NCBI GenBank assembly: GCA_045807125.1
Contig: JBJMHZ010000005.1
Span: 248,001 to 312,000, forward strand
Length of the DNA stretch: 64,000 bases
Origin: JBJMHZ01 sp045807125
GTDB lineage: Bacteria; Actinomycetota; Actinomycetes; JAWWOL01
Direction: 5' to 3'
The translations under genes were made by a program, and so were the position numbers. Of the stretch, positions 44,655-52,585 are shown piece after piece. The notes beneath the pieces were generated by a model, which saw nothing but the letters and a program-made list of their open reading frames with translations, searched no databases and was not told the DNA's origin. Position 1 is the stretch's first letter; every line of letters starts with the position of its first letter.

Positions 44655-45680
44655 TCACCCGGCGAGCGGCTCGTGCGCGGCGGCCCGCGCCCGCTCGGCC
44701 CAGATCGCCGCCGCCCGCCGATCGCCGGCCACCTCGGCGTAGTAATCGGCGAGGTGCCGCAGGTGGACGGCCTCTCCCCGCCCGGCCGACGCGAGGTACG
44801 CGGCGAGCGCCATCGCGTACCAGCGCCTGGCCGCGTCGGGCGCCCGCTTGGCGACCAGCACGTCGGCGAGCTCGCGCATGAGCTCCGGCCGCGGCGCCGC
44901 GCCGATCGCGACGCCCCACCAGCCGACGGCGGCGTCGAGGCGGTGGGCCCGGTGCATCACCCGCGCGGCCGCGACAGCCACGACCCAGCAGCCCGAGCAC
45001 GCCACCCGGGCGGCCTGAACGTGGGCCCACGCGATGACGGGCGCTCCCGTCGCCGACGCCATCAGCGCGCGCTGCGCCCGTACGACGGCCAGCGCGTGGG
45101 ACGTGGCCGGCAGGCCGGTCTCGAGCTCGCCGTAGCGCATGTCGGCGGCCCCGCGATCGCCGGCCTGGGCGGCCAACCGGGCGAGCCCGGCCTTGGCGCG
45201 CCACGAGAAGTCGGCGGTGAGCGCCGCGCGGTAGTTCCCTTCGGCGTGCGCCAGGTGGCCGAGCTGCGCCTCAGCGTCACCGAGCACGGCGAGCCCTTCC
45301 GCGGACGCGTCGACCCCGGCGGTCACCAGCCGGCCCGCGACCCGGCCGGGGCGGCCCTCGTCGAGGTCGAGCTCGGCCCGCAGCAGTGCGAGCTCGCAAT
45401 GATCCTGGTGGCCTCGCAAGCCCGCGTCGACGGCCACGCGGGCGGCGGTCAGGTCGCCGGGCACGCCCGAGGTCCCCGCGCGCTCGACCAGCAGGCGCGC
45501 CCGTCGCGCAGGGCCCGGCTCTCCCGCGGCGAGCTCGTCGTCGATGCGCCGCAGCTCGCGCTCGTGATCGGTCGGCGTCCGCGGACGTCCTCGCCGGCGC
45601 CGACGGAAGGAGCGGACGGCATTGCCGGTGCTGCCTGTGCTGTCGGCGGTGCTGTCGATGTCGTCGTCGATGAGGGTCAC
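44655..45680 (-). CDS. TPR-like repeat protein
   Basis: From GTG 45680, 341 residues; GGAGG 8 nt upstream decides this start over the longer frame to 45860. An Arg-rich N-terminal stretch (RSFRRRRRGRPRTP) precedes repeats of Ala/Leu-rich helices of about 34 residues (RARLLVERAG, AEAQLGHLAHAEGNYRAALTAD, MRYGELETGL, AARRWYAMALAAYLASAGRG). This is a tetratricopeptide-like scaffold. It follows the Tad locus on the same strand after 170 bp and may be transcribed separately. Confidence 0.65.
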   Translation of the reverse strand: MTLIDDDIDSTADSTGSTGNAVRSFRRRRRGRPRTPTDHERELRRIDDELAAGEPGPARRARLLVERAGTSGVPGDLTAARVAVDAGLRGHQDHCELALLRAELDLDEGRPGRVAGRLVTAGVDASAEGLAVLGDAEAQLGHLAHAEGNYRAALTADFSWRAKAGLARLAAQAGDRGAADMRYGELETGLPATSHALAVVRAQRALMASATGAPVIAWAHVQAARVACSGCWVVAVAAARVMHRAHRLDAAVGWWGVAIGAAPRPELMRELADVLVAKRAPDAARRWYAMALAAYLASAGRGEAVHLRHLADYYAEVAGDRRAAAIWAERARAAAHEPLAG

Positions 45681-45853
45681 GGGCGTGACCTCCGTGTCGT
45701 GGGCCGTGCGGTCAAGGGCCCCGGTGATGCGCAAGCTACCCCGGTTCCTCGGGCGATGGGCAGCGGATAGGGAGATCTCTTGCGGCGAACTGACCAACGA
45801 TGACGGAGCGTCGGACGGTGCTCGACGCACCGCGACCGGCGCTGCCGGATTGC

Positions 45854-46291
45854 TCAGCAACCGAGGCAGCGCAGGCGGGCATGCGCGCTTGCCTCGACCT
45901 GCTGGGTGCCGCCGATGCCCAGCGCGTCCAGCAGCGCCGCGAACGGCAGCCGTGCGCTGCGGCGCACCAGAACCTGCACGGTGTCGCTGCCGATGGGGAC
46001 GACGACCGTCTCGGCGTCGGGCAGGTCGCTGCGAGCGACGTAGCGCTCGGCGTCGGCCTGCAGGGTGGACCGGTCGGCGAGGCCCAGTCCGTCGCCGTCG
46101 CGGCGGCCGTAGAGGCCGTCGACGGAGACGTCCTGCGCGATCGAGAGCGCAGCCCCGTCGGCGACCGACTGCAGGTTGCGCCGGTCGAGCAGCAGCACGG
46201 AGACGTCGGTGAGGCCGAGGACGAGGGCAAGGGCGATGATCGCGTACCCGATCGTCAGCAGCAGGATCGTCCCGTCGTCGCGGTGCCTCAC
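45854..46291 (-). CDS. TadG-like pilus-assembly protein
   Basis: From GTG 46291, 145 residues. RDDGTILLLTIGYAIIALALVLGLTDVSVLLLDRRNLQSVADGAAL is the Tad/flp pseudopilin-like N-terminal helix of the TadE/G family. The rest is beta-rich and ends with a Cys pair (RLRCLGC). It overlaps the upstream TadE-like gene (GTGA) and closes the Tad operon. Confidence 0.8.
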   Translation of the reverse strand: MRHRDDGTILLLTIGYAIIALALVLGLTDVSVLLLDRRNLQSVADGAALSIAQDVSVDGLYGRRDGDGLGLADRSTLQADAERYVARSDLPDAETVVVPIGSDTVQVLVRRSARLPFAALLDALGIGGTQQVEASAHARLRCLGC

Positions 46292-46746
46292 GGCGCGGCG
46301 CCCGCGTATGCGTCGAGCCGCTCGGTGTGGTGCGACGTGACGCCGATCGAGACGCCGTGACCGAGCCATGCCGGCACGCCAGGCAGATCGGCCCGCACGG
46401 AGACGGTGACCGTGACGTCGACGAGGTCCGGCCGGCCTGGCTCGGCGACCGGCGGACCGATCACGACCGCGCCGGGCGGCAGGTCGCGCACGCCCTGGTC
46501 GCCGAGCGCGAGCGCCGCGGCCGCTCGGGCCCGCGCCGCGCGGTCGCCGGCGGACGCGCCGTCGGGCGCAGCGACGTACGCGCGCGCCGCGGCTCTGGCC
46601 GCGGTCGACGCGCCGAACGCGGTGGCCTGCACCCGCAGCACGCCGACCACCAGGTAGGCGAGCGGCACCATGAGCACCACCGCGAGCCAGACGAACTCGA
46701 CGAGCGCGTTGCCCGCATCGGTACGGCGCACCGCCCGCGCGCTCAC
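46288..46746 (-). CDS. TadE-like minor pilin
   Basis: A 152-residue protein: DAGNALVEFVWLAVVLMVPLAYLVVGVLRVQATAFGASTAARAAARAYV, with the EF cleavage-type motif and hydrophobic helix of TadE pseudopilins, then a beta domain (VTVTVSVRADLPGVP). Overlaps both neighbours by 4 bp. Confidence 0.85.
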   Translation of the reverse strand: MSARAVRRTDAGNALVEFVWLAVVLMVPLAYLVVGVLRVQATAFGASTAARAAARAYVAAPDGASAGDRAARARAAAALALGDQGVRDLPPGAVVIGPPVAEPGRPDLVDVTVTVSVRADLPGVPAWLGHGVSIGVTSHHTERLDAYAGAAP

Positions 46747-47111
46747 GGCCCGACCTGGTGCTCGTCGACGGCGTGGCCGGTGAGATGCAGCGTGCCGATG
46801 TCACCGAGCAGCCCGAGCACCGGTGCGCGTACGACGACGCTCATCGTCACGACGCCGGCGCCGTCCGAGCCGCAGCGCACGTCGAGCACCGCTGCCGGGA
46901 CCGTGCCGGCGAGCTGCTCGCGGGTCCACTGCTCGCCGTCGGCGCAGTCGCGGTCGGCGTTGGCGGCATAGCGGGCGCCCTCGGTGGCGTCGGCGACGGC
47001 GACGTTGCGCACGTGCAGCAGCAGGCCGAGCTGCACCAGGCTCGCGAAGAGCAGGGTGAGCAGCGCGCCGACGAGCACGAACTCGACCGGCGCCGAGCCG
47101 CGGTCGTCCAC
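46743..47111 (-). CDS. TadE-like minor pilin
   Basis: From GTG 47111, 122 residues. DRGSAPVEFVLVGALLTLLFASLVQLGLLLHVRNVAVADATEGARYAA is the TadE-family helix, followed by a region with two Cys (DRDCADGEQW, VRCGSDG). The longer frame to 47282 overlaps the pilin gene and is rejected. Confidence 0.85.
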   Translation of the reverse strand: MDDRGSAPVEFVLVGALLTLLFASLVQLGLLLHVRNVAVADATEGARYAANADRDCADGEQWTREQLAGTVPAAVLDVRCGSDGAGVVTMSVVVRAPVLGLLGDIGTLHLTGHAVDEHQVGP

Positions 47112-47122
47112 GGGGGCCGGCG

Positions 47123-47326
47123 TCAGTTGCCGCTCGGGCCCTTGACGCTGTTCACGGCGTCGTCGAAGAGGCTCTGCAGGTCGCCCTGCGCGACTCCCCA
47201 CAGCACCGCGACGATGCCGGCCGTCATGAGCGTGATCAGCACCCAGCCGGGCACGTCGCCGCGGTCGCTGCGACGTGGCCATCCGCCGGGCCGGACGGCG
47301 TGCGCGCGGGCCAGCATCCAGAGCAT
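47123..47326 (-). CDS. Flp-like small pilin
   Basis: Sixty-seven residues from ATG 47326, with GGGAG upstream. RSDRGDVPGWVLITLMTAGIVAVLWGVAQGDLQSLFDDAV shows the short leader, G-x-V-P processing-type segment and hydrophobic helix of actinobacterial Flp pilins. It is probably the major pilus subunit. It lies between tadC and the TadE genes. Confidence 0.75.
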   Translation of the reverse strand: MLWMLARAHAVRPGGWPRRSDRGDVPGWVLITLMTAGIVAVLWGVAQGDLQSLFDDAVNSVKGPSGN

Positions 47327-47349
47327 CGGTCGATCTCCCTTCGGCGACA

Positions 47350-48294
47350 TCACGGCGAGGAGATGTCGAGGTTGACGAAGCCGGGGTAGAGCAGGAAGAG
47401 GATGGTCGTCGGCAGGATCAGGAAGACGATCGGCATCATCATGGCGATCTCCTTCTTGCCGGCCGCGTCCATGAGCGACCGCTTGCCCGCCTCGCGGACG
47501 TCGACCGCCTGCGCGCGGAGGACCTCGGCGAGCGGCGTGCCGCGCTCGACCGCGATGGTGATGCCGTCGACGAAGCGGGCCAGCAGCGGAAGCGACGTGC
47601 GGCGCGCGATGCCGTCGAGCGCCTGGACGAGGCTCGCGCCGGCCCGCGCGTCGGCGAGCGCTCGGGCGAGCTCCCGGACCAGCTCGCCACGGCTGATGGT
47701 GGTGATCCGCTCGAGCGCGGCGACCGGGCCCTCGCCGGCCGCGACGGCCAGGGCCAGCAGCTCGGCCACGGTGGGGAACTCGGCCACCATGCGCCGCTCG
47801 CGCTCCCGGACCTGGTGGGTGAGGTAGCGGTCGCGCCCGACGACGCCGCCGAGCGTGGTGACGACCGTCAGCAGGAGCAGCGGCACGGGCGACCGGCCCG
47901 GGTCGCTCGCCAGCAGCAGCAGGGTCAGCACGACGCCGCCCAGCAGGCCGCCCGCGCCCCACAGGACCTGCTCCACCCGGAACTGCTCGAGCGTGAGGTC
48001 GCTGCCGCTCGCATCGAGCCGGCGGCGCGTGCTGCCCACGCCTCCCATCGCCCGGTCGACCACCCGCACCAGGTCACCGAGGATCGGACGGATCAGCCGC
48101 TCCAGCGTCGGCAGCGGCGTCAGCGTGCGCACCGGCGCGCTCAGCAACCGCGACGGTGCGGCGCTGTCGCGCACGTACGGCGCGATGCGCGCATGCAATC
48201 GCGGCCGGCGCAGCGGCGGTGCCGACGCGATGGCGAGAACGAGACCGGTGGCGGTGCCGGCGCCGAGCAGCGCGCCTACCGCGGCGCGGTTCAC
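47350..48294 (-). CDS. tadC: Tad inner-membrane platform protein TadC
   Basis: A 314-residue type II secretion F-domain protein. N-terminal helix, a central GGLLGGVVLTLLLLASDP helix pair, and PIVFLILPTTILFLLYPGFV near the C terminus; the F domain (AEFPTVAELLALAVAAGEGPVAALERI) lies between. With TadB it forms the platform for pilus assembly. ATGA overlap with tadB. Confidence 0.88.
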   Translation of the reverse strand: MNRAAVGALLGAGTATGLVLAIASAPPLRRPRLHARIAPYVRDSAAPSRLLSAPVRTLTPLPTLERLIRPILGDLVRVVDRAMGGVGSTRRRLDASGSDLTLEQFRVEQVLWGAGGLLGGVVLTLLLLASDPGRSPVPLLLLTVVTTLGGVVGRDRYLTHQVRERERRMVAEFPTVAELLALAVAAGEGPVAALERITTISRGELVRELARALADARAGASLVQALDGIARRTSLPLLARFVDGITIAVERGTPLAEVLRAQAVDVREAGKRSLMDAAGKKEIAMMMPIVFLILPTTILFLLYPGFVNLDISSP

Positions 48295-49154
48295 CGCAGC
48301 ACCCGGCGCTCGTCGGGCAGCCGCGCGATGCGCAGCATGAGCTGGTAGGCCACCAGCGACACGCCGCCGCCGGCGCCGAGGACCAGCGCGCCGCCGGCCG
48401 TGTCGTACGCGCGAACCGCCTCCGGTCGCGTGCTGAGGAAGCCGAGCATCACCCAGGGCGCCGCGACGCCGAGCCGGGCCGCGTTGACCGTCCAGCCCTG
48501 CCGCGTCTCGAGCTCGGCGCGGGTACGGGCGTCATCGCGCAGGAAGGCGCTGAGCGTGCGCAGCAGCCGGCCGAGATCCGTACCGCCGACCTCGCGAGCC
48601 ATCCGTACCGACTCGACGATGCGGTCGGCGGCGGGGTCGGCGAGCGACGCCTTCAGCCGGTCGAGCGACTCGGCGAAGCGGCCGGTGGCCCGGTAGTCCT
48701 CGCCGAAGCGCTGGAACGCCGGCCGCAACGGCTCCGGCCCGCGGACTCCTACCTGCGCGAGCGCCTCCGGCAGCGACATGCCCGCGCGCACCGCCGACGA
48801 CAGGTTGTCGACGACGTCGGGCCACAGCTCGCGAAGCTCGGCCGTCCGCTGCCGTTGTCGCCAGCGCAGCAAGGCGAACGGCGTCCAGGCTCCGAAGACG
48901 GCGAACGCCATGGAGACGGTCGGCGTCCCGCTCACGGCCAGTGCGAGGACGAAGACCGTCGCGGCCAGCCCGGCGGCCGAGGCGACGACCTGCGCCGGAC
49001 GCACCGCCTCGACGCCTGCCTGCGCGATCAGCTCGGTCAGCCACTGCTGCACGCGAGACGGGCGCACCGGCGCCGGCCGCGACGGCATCGTGAGCGCCGA
49101 CCAGACGAGCACCGCGCCCAGCCCGAGCAGCAGCCCGACGACCAGCCCCATCAC
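48291..49154 (-). CDS. tadB: Tad inner-membrane platform protein TadB
   Basis: A 287-residue protein with membrane helices (GLVVGLLLGLGAVLVWSAL, VVASAAGLAATVFVLALAV and one near the end) around an F domain (LRELWPDVVDNLSSAVRAGMSLPEALAQVG). Paired with TadC. ATGA overlap with tadA. Confidence 0.88.
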   Translation of the reverse strand: MMGLVVGLLLGLGAVLVWSALTMPSRPAPVRPSRVQQWLTELIAQAGVEAVRPAQVVASAAGLAATVFVLALAVSGTPTVSMAFAVFGAWTPFALLRWRQRQRTAELRELWPDVVDNLSSAVRAGMSLPEALAQVGVRGPEPLRPAFQRFGEDYRATGRFAESLDRLKASLADPAADRIVESVRMAREVGGTDLGRLLRTLSAFLRDDARTRAELETRQGWTVNAARLGVAAPWVMLGFLSTRPEAVRAYDTAGGALVLGAGGGVSLVAYQLMLRIARLPDERRVLR

Positions 49155-50383
49155 CGCTCCCCGGCCTGGTGCAGCAGGCGCGGCAGGTCGTAGCCGGCCT
49201 GCTCGAACCGCTCGGCATGCGGTGGGAAGCCGTCGGCCCGCACGAGCCGGTCAGCTCGGGTGGTGAAGATGTCGGCGGTCTCGACCACGTCGCCCTCGAC
49301 CCGGCCGGGGACGGCCACGACCTCGCGCAGGCGGCGCTTGCCCGCTGCGTCGCGGCCGATGTGCAGGACGAGGTCGACGCTGGCCGCGACGGTGGGCACG
49401 ACGAAGGAGTGCGTGACGTTCTCCCCCGCCAGCAGCGGCAGCGTGCAGAGCTTGGTGACGGCTTCCCGGGCTGAGTTGGCGTGGATCGTGCACATGCCCG
49501 GCAGGCCGCTGTTGAGGGCGATGAGCAGGTCGAGGCACTCGGCCTGGCGGACCTCGCCGACGATCAGCCGGTCGGGCCGCATCCGCAGGGCTTCCTTGAC
49601 CAGCCGGCGCAGCGGGATCTCGCCGGTGCCCTCCAGGTTGGGCTGGCGGGTCTGCATGGAGACCACGTCGGGCAGCCCGATCCGAAGCTCGAACACTTCC
49701 TCGCAGGTGACGATCCGCTCGCGCGCCGGGACGGTGGACAGCAGGCAGTTGAGCAGCGTCGTCTTCCCGGCCTGGGTGCCGCCCGCGACGATGATGTTCA
49801 GCCCGGCGACCACCGCAGCCTCGAGGAGCTCGGCCGCCTGCCGGGTCAGCGTGTCGAGGGCGACCAGGTCGTCGAGGCTGCCGGCGCGCACCACGAACTT
49901 GCGGATGTTGACCGCCCAGTGCTCGCGCGTCACGTCCGGGATCACGACATGCAGCCGCGAGCCGTCGGGCAGCATCGCGTCGACGAACGGCGTCGAGAGG
50001 TCCAGGCGGCGGCCGGAGGTCTTGAGCATCTTCTCGACCAGGTCGCGCACCTCGGCGTCGGAGAGGATCAGCGTGGTGAGCTCGCTGCGACCGTGCCGGG
50101 CCACGAACACCCGCCCAGGGCCGTTGACCCACACCTCCTCCACGGTCGGGTCGTCCAGCAGCCGCTGCAGCGCCCCGAACCCGGCGACCGCGTCGAACAC
50201 CGCGCCCGCCACGGTCGGCCGGTCGAGCAGCGGCGGCAGCGCGGCGACCAGGGTGCGCTCCTCGTAGTCGGACAGCACCTCCTCGACGAGCCGGCGCACC
50301 ACCACCGGCTCGGTCTGCGGGTCGATGCCGCGGCGGCGGACCAGCTCGCGCACCTCGCCCTCGACCACGCTGGCCGCGCTCAC
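49151..50383 (-). CDS. tadA: Tad secretion ATPase TadA/CpaF
   Basis: A 410-residue CpaF-family ATPase. WVNGPGRVFVARHGRSE, Walker A GGTQAGKTTLLNCLL, an Asp-box segment (IVTCEEVFELRI), MRPDRLIVGEVR and MCTIHANSAREAVTKL. It powers pilus assembly and secretion in the cytoplasm. First gene of the locus; it diverges from the DNA methylase across about 200 bp. Confidence 0.92.
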   Translation of the reverse strand: MSAASVVEGEVRELVRRRGIDPQTEPVVVRRLVEEVLSDYEERTLVAALPPLLDRPTVAGAVFDAVAGFGALQRLLDDPTVEEVWVNGPGRVFVARHGRSELTTLILSDAEVRDLVEKMLKTSGRRLDLSTPFVDAMLPDGSRLHVVIPDVTREHWAVNIRKFVVRAGSLDDLVALDTLTRQAAELLEAAVVAGLNIIVAGGTQAGKTTLLNCLLSTVPARERIVTCEEVFELRIGLPDVVSMQTRQPNLEGTGEIPLRRLVKEALRMRPDRLIVGEVRQAECLDLLIALNSGLPGMCTIHANSAREAVTKLCTLPLLAGENVTHSFVVPTVAASVDLVLHIGRDAAGKRRLREVVAVPGRVEGDVVETADIFTTRADRLVRADGFPPHAERFEQAGYDLPRLLHQAGER

Positions 50384-50590
50384 CCTCGCACCCCGCTTCC
50401 CCGACGCTTCCCGAGAGTCCAGTCACGGAGCGTTGCCTCGCCCCGCGACGCGGGACATTAGCGACCGAACGGATCATGGGCAAGGGTGAAATCTGCCCCT
50501 GTGGACAAGGGTCGCCGGTTCTGCGAGCGGCCGTCGCCGACCGGCCCCGCCTGATCGGAACTGTCGGCGGCCTGCGGCAGACTTCGGAAC

Positions 50591-51634
50591 GTGACGACTG
50601 CTGCCGCACTGGGCAAGCCCCCCGATCTGGCGACCTACCCCCGGCTTCGCTACATGGGGTCGAAGTACCGGCTGGTCCCGGACCTCCAGCGCATCTTTGC
50701 GAAGCTCGACTTCGACAGCGCCCTGGACGCCTTCAGCGGGAGCGGCGTGGTCGCGTACGCCATGAAGGGGGCCGGGAAGCGCGTGGTCGCCAATGATTTC
50801 CTGCACTTCCCGGCCACCGTCGCCGCCGCCACGACCGCGAACAGCACCGAGACGCTGTCCCGGCGCGACGTAGCGAGGATCACCGGGCCGGCCGCCGACG
50901 GTCGCGACTTCATCCGGTCGACGTTCGCGGGCCTCTACTTCCCGGACGAGGATCTCGCGTTCCTCGACTCCGCTTGGTCGCACGTCGACCGGATGAAGGG
51001 CGGCAAGCGGGATCTCGCCATCGCGGCGCTCTGCCTCGCCGCCGCCAGGAAGCAGCCGCGCGGCGTCTTCACGTTCACCGGCTTTCGGTACGACGACGGC
51101 CGCCGCAGCTTGCGGATGCCACTTCGAGAGCTGTTCGCGGAGGCCGTGGACGACTACAACGCGGCCGTCTTCGACAACGGCCGCGCCTGCGAGGCCACCA
51201 ACCTCGATGTGTTCGACGTGCCGCCGGGCGGTTTCGACCTCGTCTACCTGGACCCGCCCTACGCGCCGCCGCGCGACGACAACTGCTACGTGAAGCGCTA
51301 CCACTTCCTCGAGGGCCTGTCCCTGTATTGGCAGGGCGTCGAGATCATGGAGAACACGGCAACCCGAAAGATCAGGAAGCGCTTCACCCCGTTCTCCTAC
51401 AAGCGGACCGTCTCGCGCGCGTTGGAGGACCTCTTCGATCGCTTCCGGGACAGCATCCTCGTCCTCTCGTACGGGTCGAACTCCGTTCCGTCGGCCGAGG
51501 AGATCGAGGGGCTGCTCCGCCGCGCCGGTCGCCGCCCTCGCGTCCTCGAGATCGACCACCGCTACTCCTTCGGGACCCACGATCAGGCGCAGCGTCGCCA
51601 GGCGACGGAGTATGTCTTCGTGTGCACCCGGTGA
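50591..51634 (+). CDS. D12-class N6-adenine DNA methyltransferase
   Basis: A 347-residue protein starting at GTG 50591. RYMGSKYRLVPD, DAFSGSGVVAYAM (SAM motif I at about 45-57) and VYLDPPYAPP (catalytic motif IV) give the D12 (Dam/M.DpnII) order. Its stop overlaps the next gene (GTGA), which is a DpnII-type restriction endonuclease, so the two form a type II restriction-modification pair. Target probably a short palindrome such as GATC, by family, not shown here. Confidence 0.9.
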   Translation: MTTAAALGKPPDLATYPRLRYMGSKYRLVPDLQRIFAKLDFDSALDAFSGSGVVAYAMKGAGKRVVANDFLHFPATVAAATTANSTETLSRRDVARITGPAADGRDFIRSTFAGLYFPDEDLAFLDSAWSHVDRMKGGKRDLAIAALCLAAARKQPRGVFTFTGFRYDDGRRSLRMPLRELFAEAVDDYNAAVFDNGRACEATNLDVFDVPPGGFDLVYLDPPYAPPRDDNCYVKRYHFLEGLSLYWQGVEIMENTATRKIRKRFTPFSYKRTVSRALEDLFDRFRDSILVLSYGSNSVPSAEEIEGLLRRAGRRPRVLEIDHRYSFGTHDQAQRRQATEYVFVCTR

Positions 51635-52400
51635 GCCCTGTCGGCTTCGAGGACTACGTTGCGCGGCTGGGCCGCATCGGCTCGCGTCCCGGCGACAGCC
51701 TCTCCGAGACGGAGCAGCCCATCCGCGAGGCGGCAACCGCGATGGCGGCGCTTCCGTCGGTCGACCGCGACTCGCTCGCCTCCCTCATCGCCGCAGCACC
51801 GGCGTTCGTCCCGGCCCTCGGCCTCGTCGTGGGCCTGTCGCACGAGCGGCTGAAGAACGAGCTGACGATGGCCCTCGGATCGAGCGGCTACGTCAGGCTG
51901 GCGCGCGAGCGCCCGGGCGATGTCATCGCAGCGCTGGACGATGCGTTCGATCTGGTAGGCACCGTCAACCGGCAGCGCCACGAGATGTTCACCTTCGCTG
52001 ACGTCCTGGTCGCCAGGAAACGCTTTCACGGCGCAGACGATGCGGGCCGCCTCGCCCTCGTCCGGGATGGCGAGGTCGGACGGGCCGTCTTGCCCTCGGC
52101 TCCCGAGGAAGCGCGTCCGGAGGCGGTAGCTGAGGTTGAGACTTCGACTCGACCGGGAGCAAGCTGACCGCGGCGTACGAGGAGATCCGCTACATGAGCG
52201 AGGTCAGGCGGCCGGATCAGTACGTCTTCGCGGTCGTGGACGGCATCGGCTGGCACAACCGCAAGGAGGATCTCCGCCGCATCCACTCGCTCCACGCGCG
52301 CCGCGCGATCGACGGCCTCTACACGCTGTCGATGCTGGGGGACTTCCGTCAAGACCTGCACGACGCAGCGATCCGGGTCGGTCTCCTCACCGTCGCCTGA
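51631..52400 (+). pseudogene. DpnII-type restriction endonuclease, frameshifted
   Basis: The first frame (GTG 51631 to 52167) holds a helical N-terminal part and RQRHEMFTFADVLVARKRF. The second frame (about 52137 to 52400) continues FDSTGSKLTAAYEEIRYMSE and then VFAVVDGIGWHNRKEDLRRI, which resembles the DpnII/MjaIII-type pattern in which G-SKLNE and IGW follow an EVNFY strand. The shift falls near 52135 at GTTGAGACTT; a 1-nt step would restore the match. This may be a true inactivation, a sequencing slip, or programmed frameshifting. The methylase partner is intact. Confidence 0.65.
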
Positions 52401-52504
52401 GCGGCTCATCGTCCGGGCTGGACCGGAGCGGTGGCCCTCGCCGAGGACCGCGGTGGAGGGCGAGGGCGGCCGTGGAGCGCTCCTGGCGTCGCCGTAGCGC
52501 GAAC

Positions 52505-52524
52505 TCACCCTCGGCGGGTGATGC
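52505..52524. promoter_or_regulatory. Palindromic site, copy 1
   Basis: TCACCCTCGGCGGGTGATGC, an inverted repeat of CACCC and GGGTG. It lies 62 bp upstream of the GTG of the GH15 gene. Copy 2 at 60209 is identical except for two spacer bases, so this looks like the binding site of one regulator. Confidence 0.6.
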
Positions 52525-52585
52525 GTGCCCCGATGCCCGGCGAGCATCGTCGGGCGGTCCGCCCGCCCGCAGAACGGAGACGACC

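Noticed and set aside
45854..46804. 316-residue minus-strand frame
   Set aside because: Its upstream half is a shadow of the TadE-like gene; the real TadG-like gene starts at GTG 46291.
47123..47962. 279-residue minus-strand frame
   Set aside because: Only the last 67 residues from ATG 47326 are a gene (Flp-like pilin); the remainder overlaps tadC in another frame.
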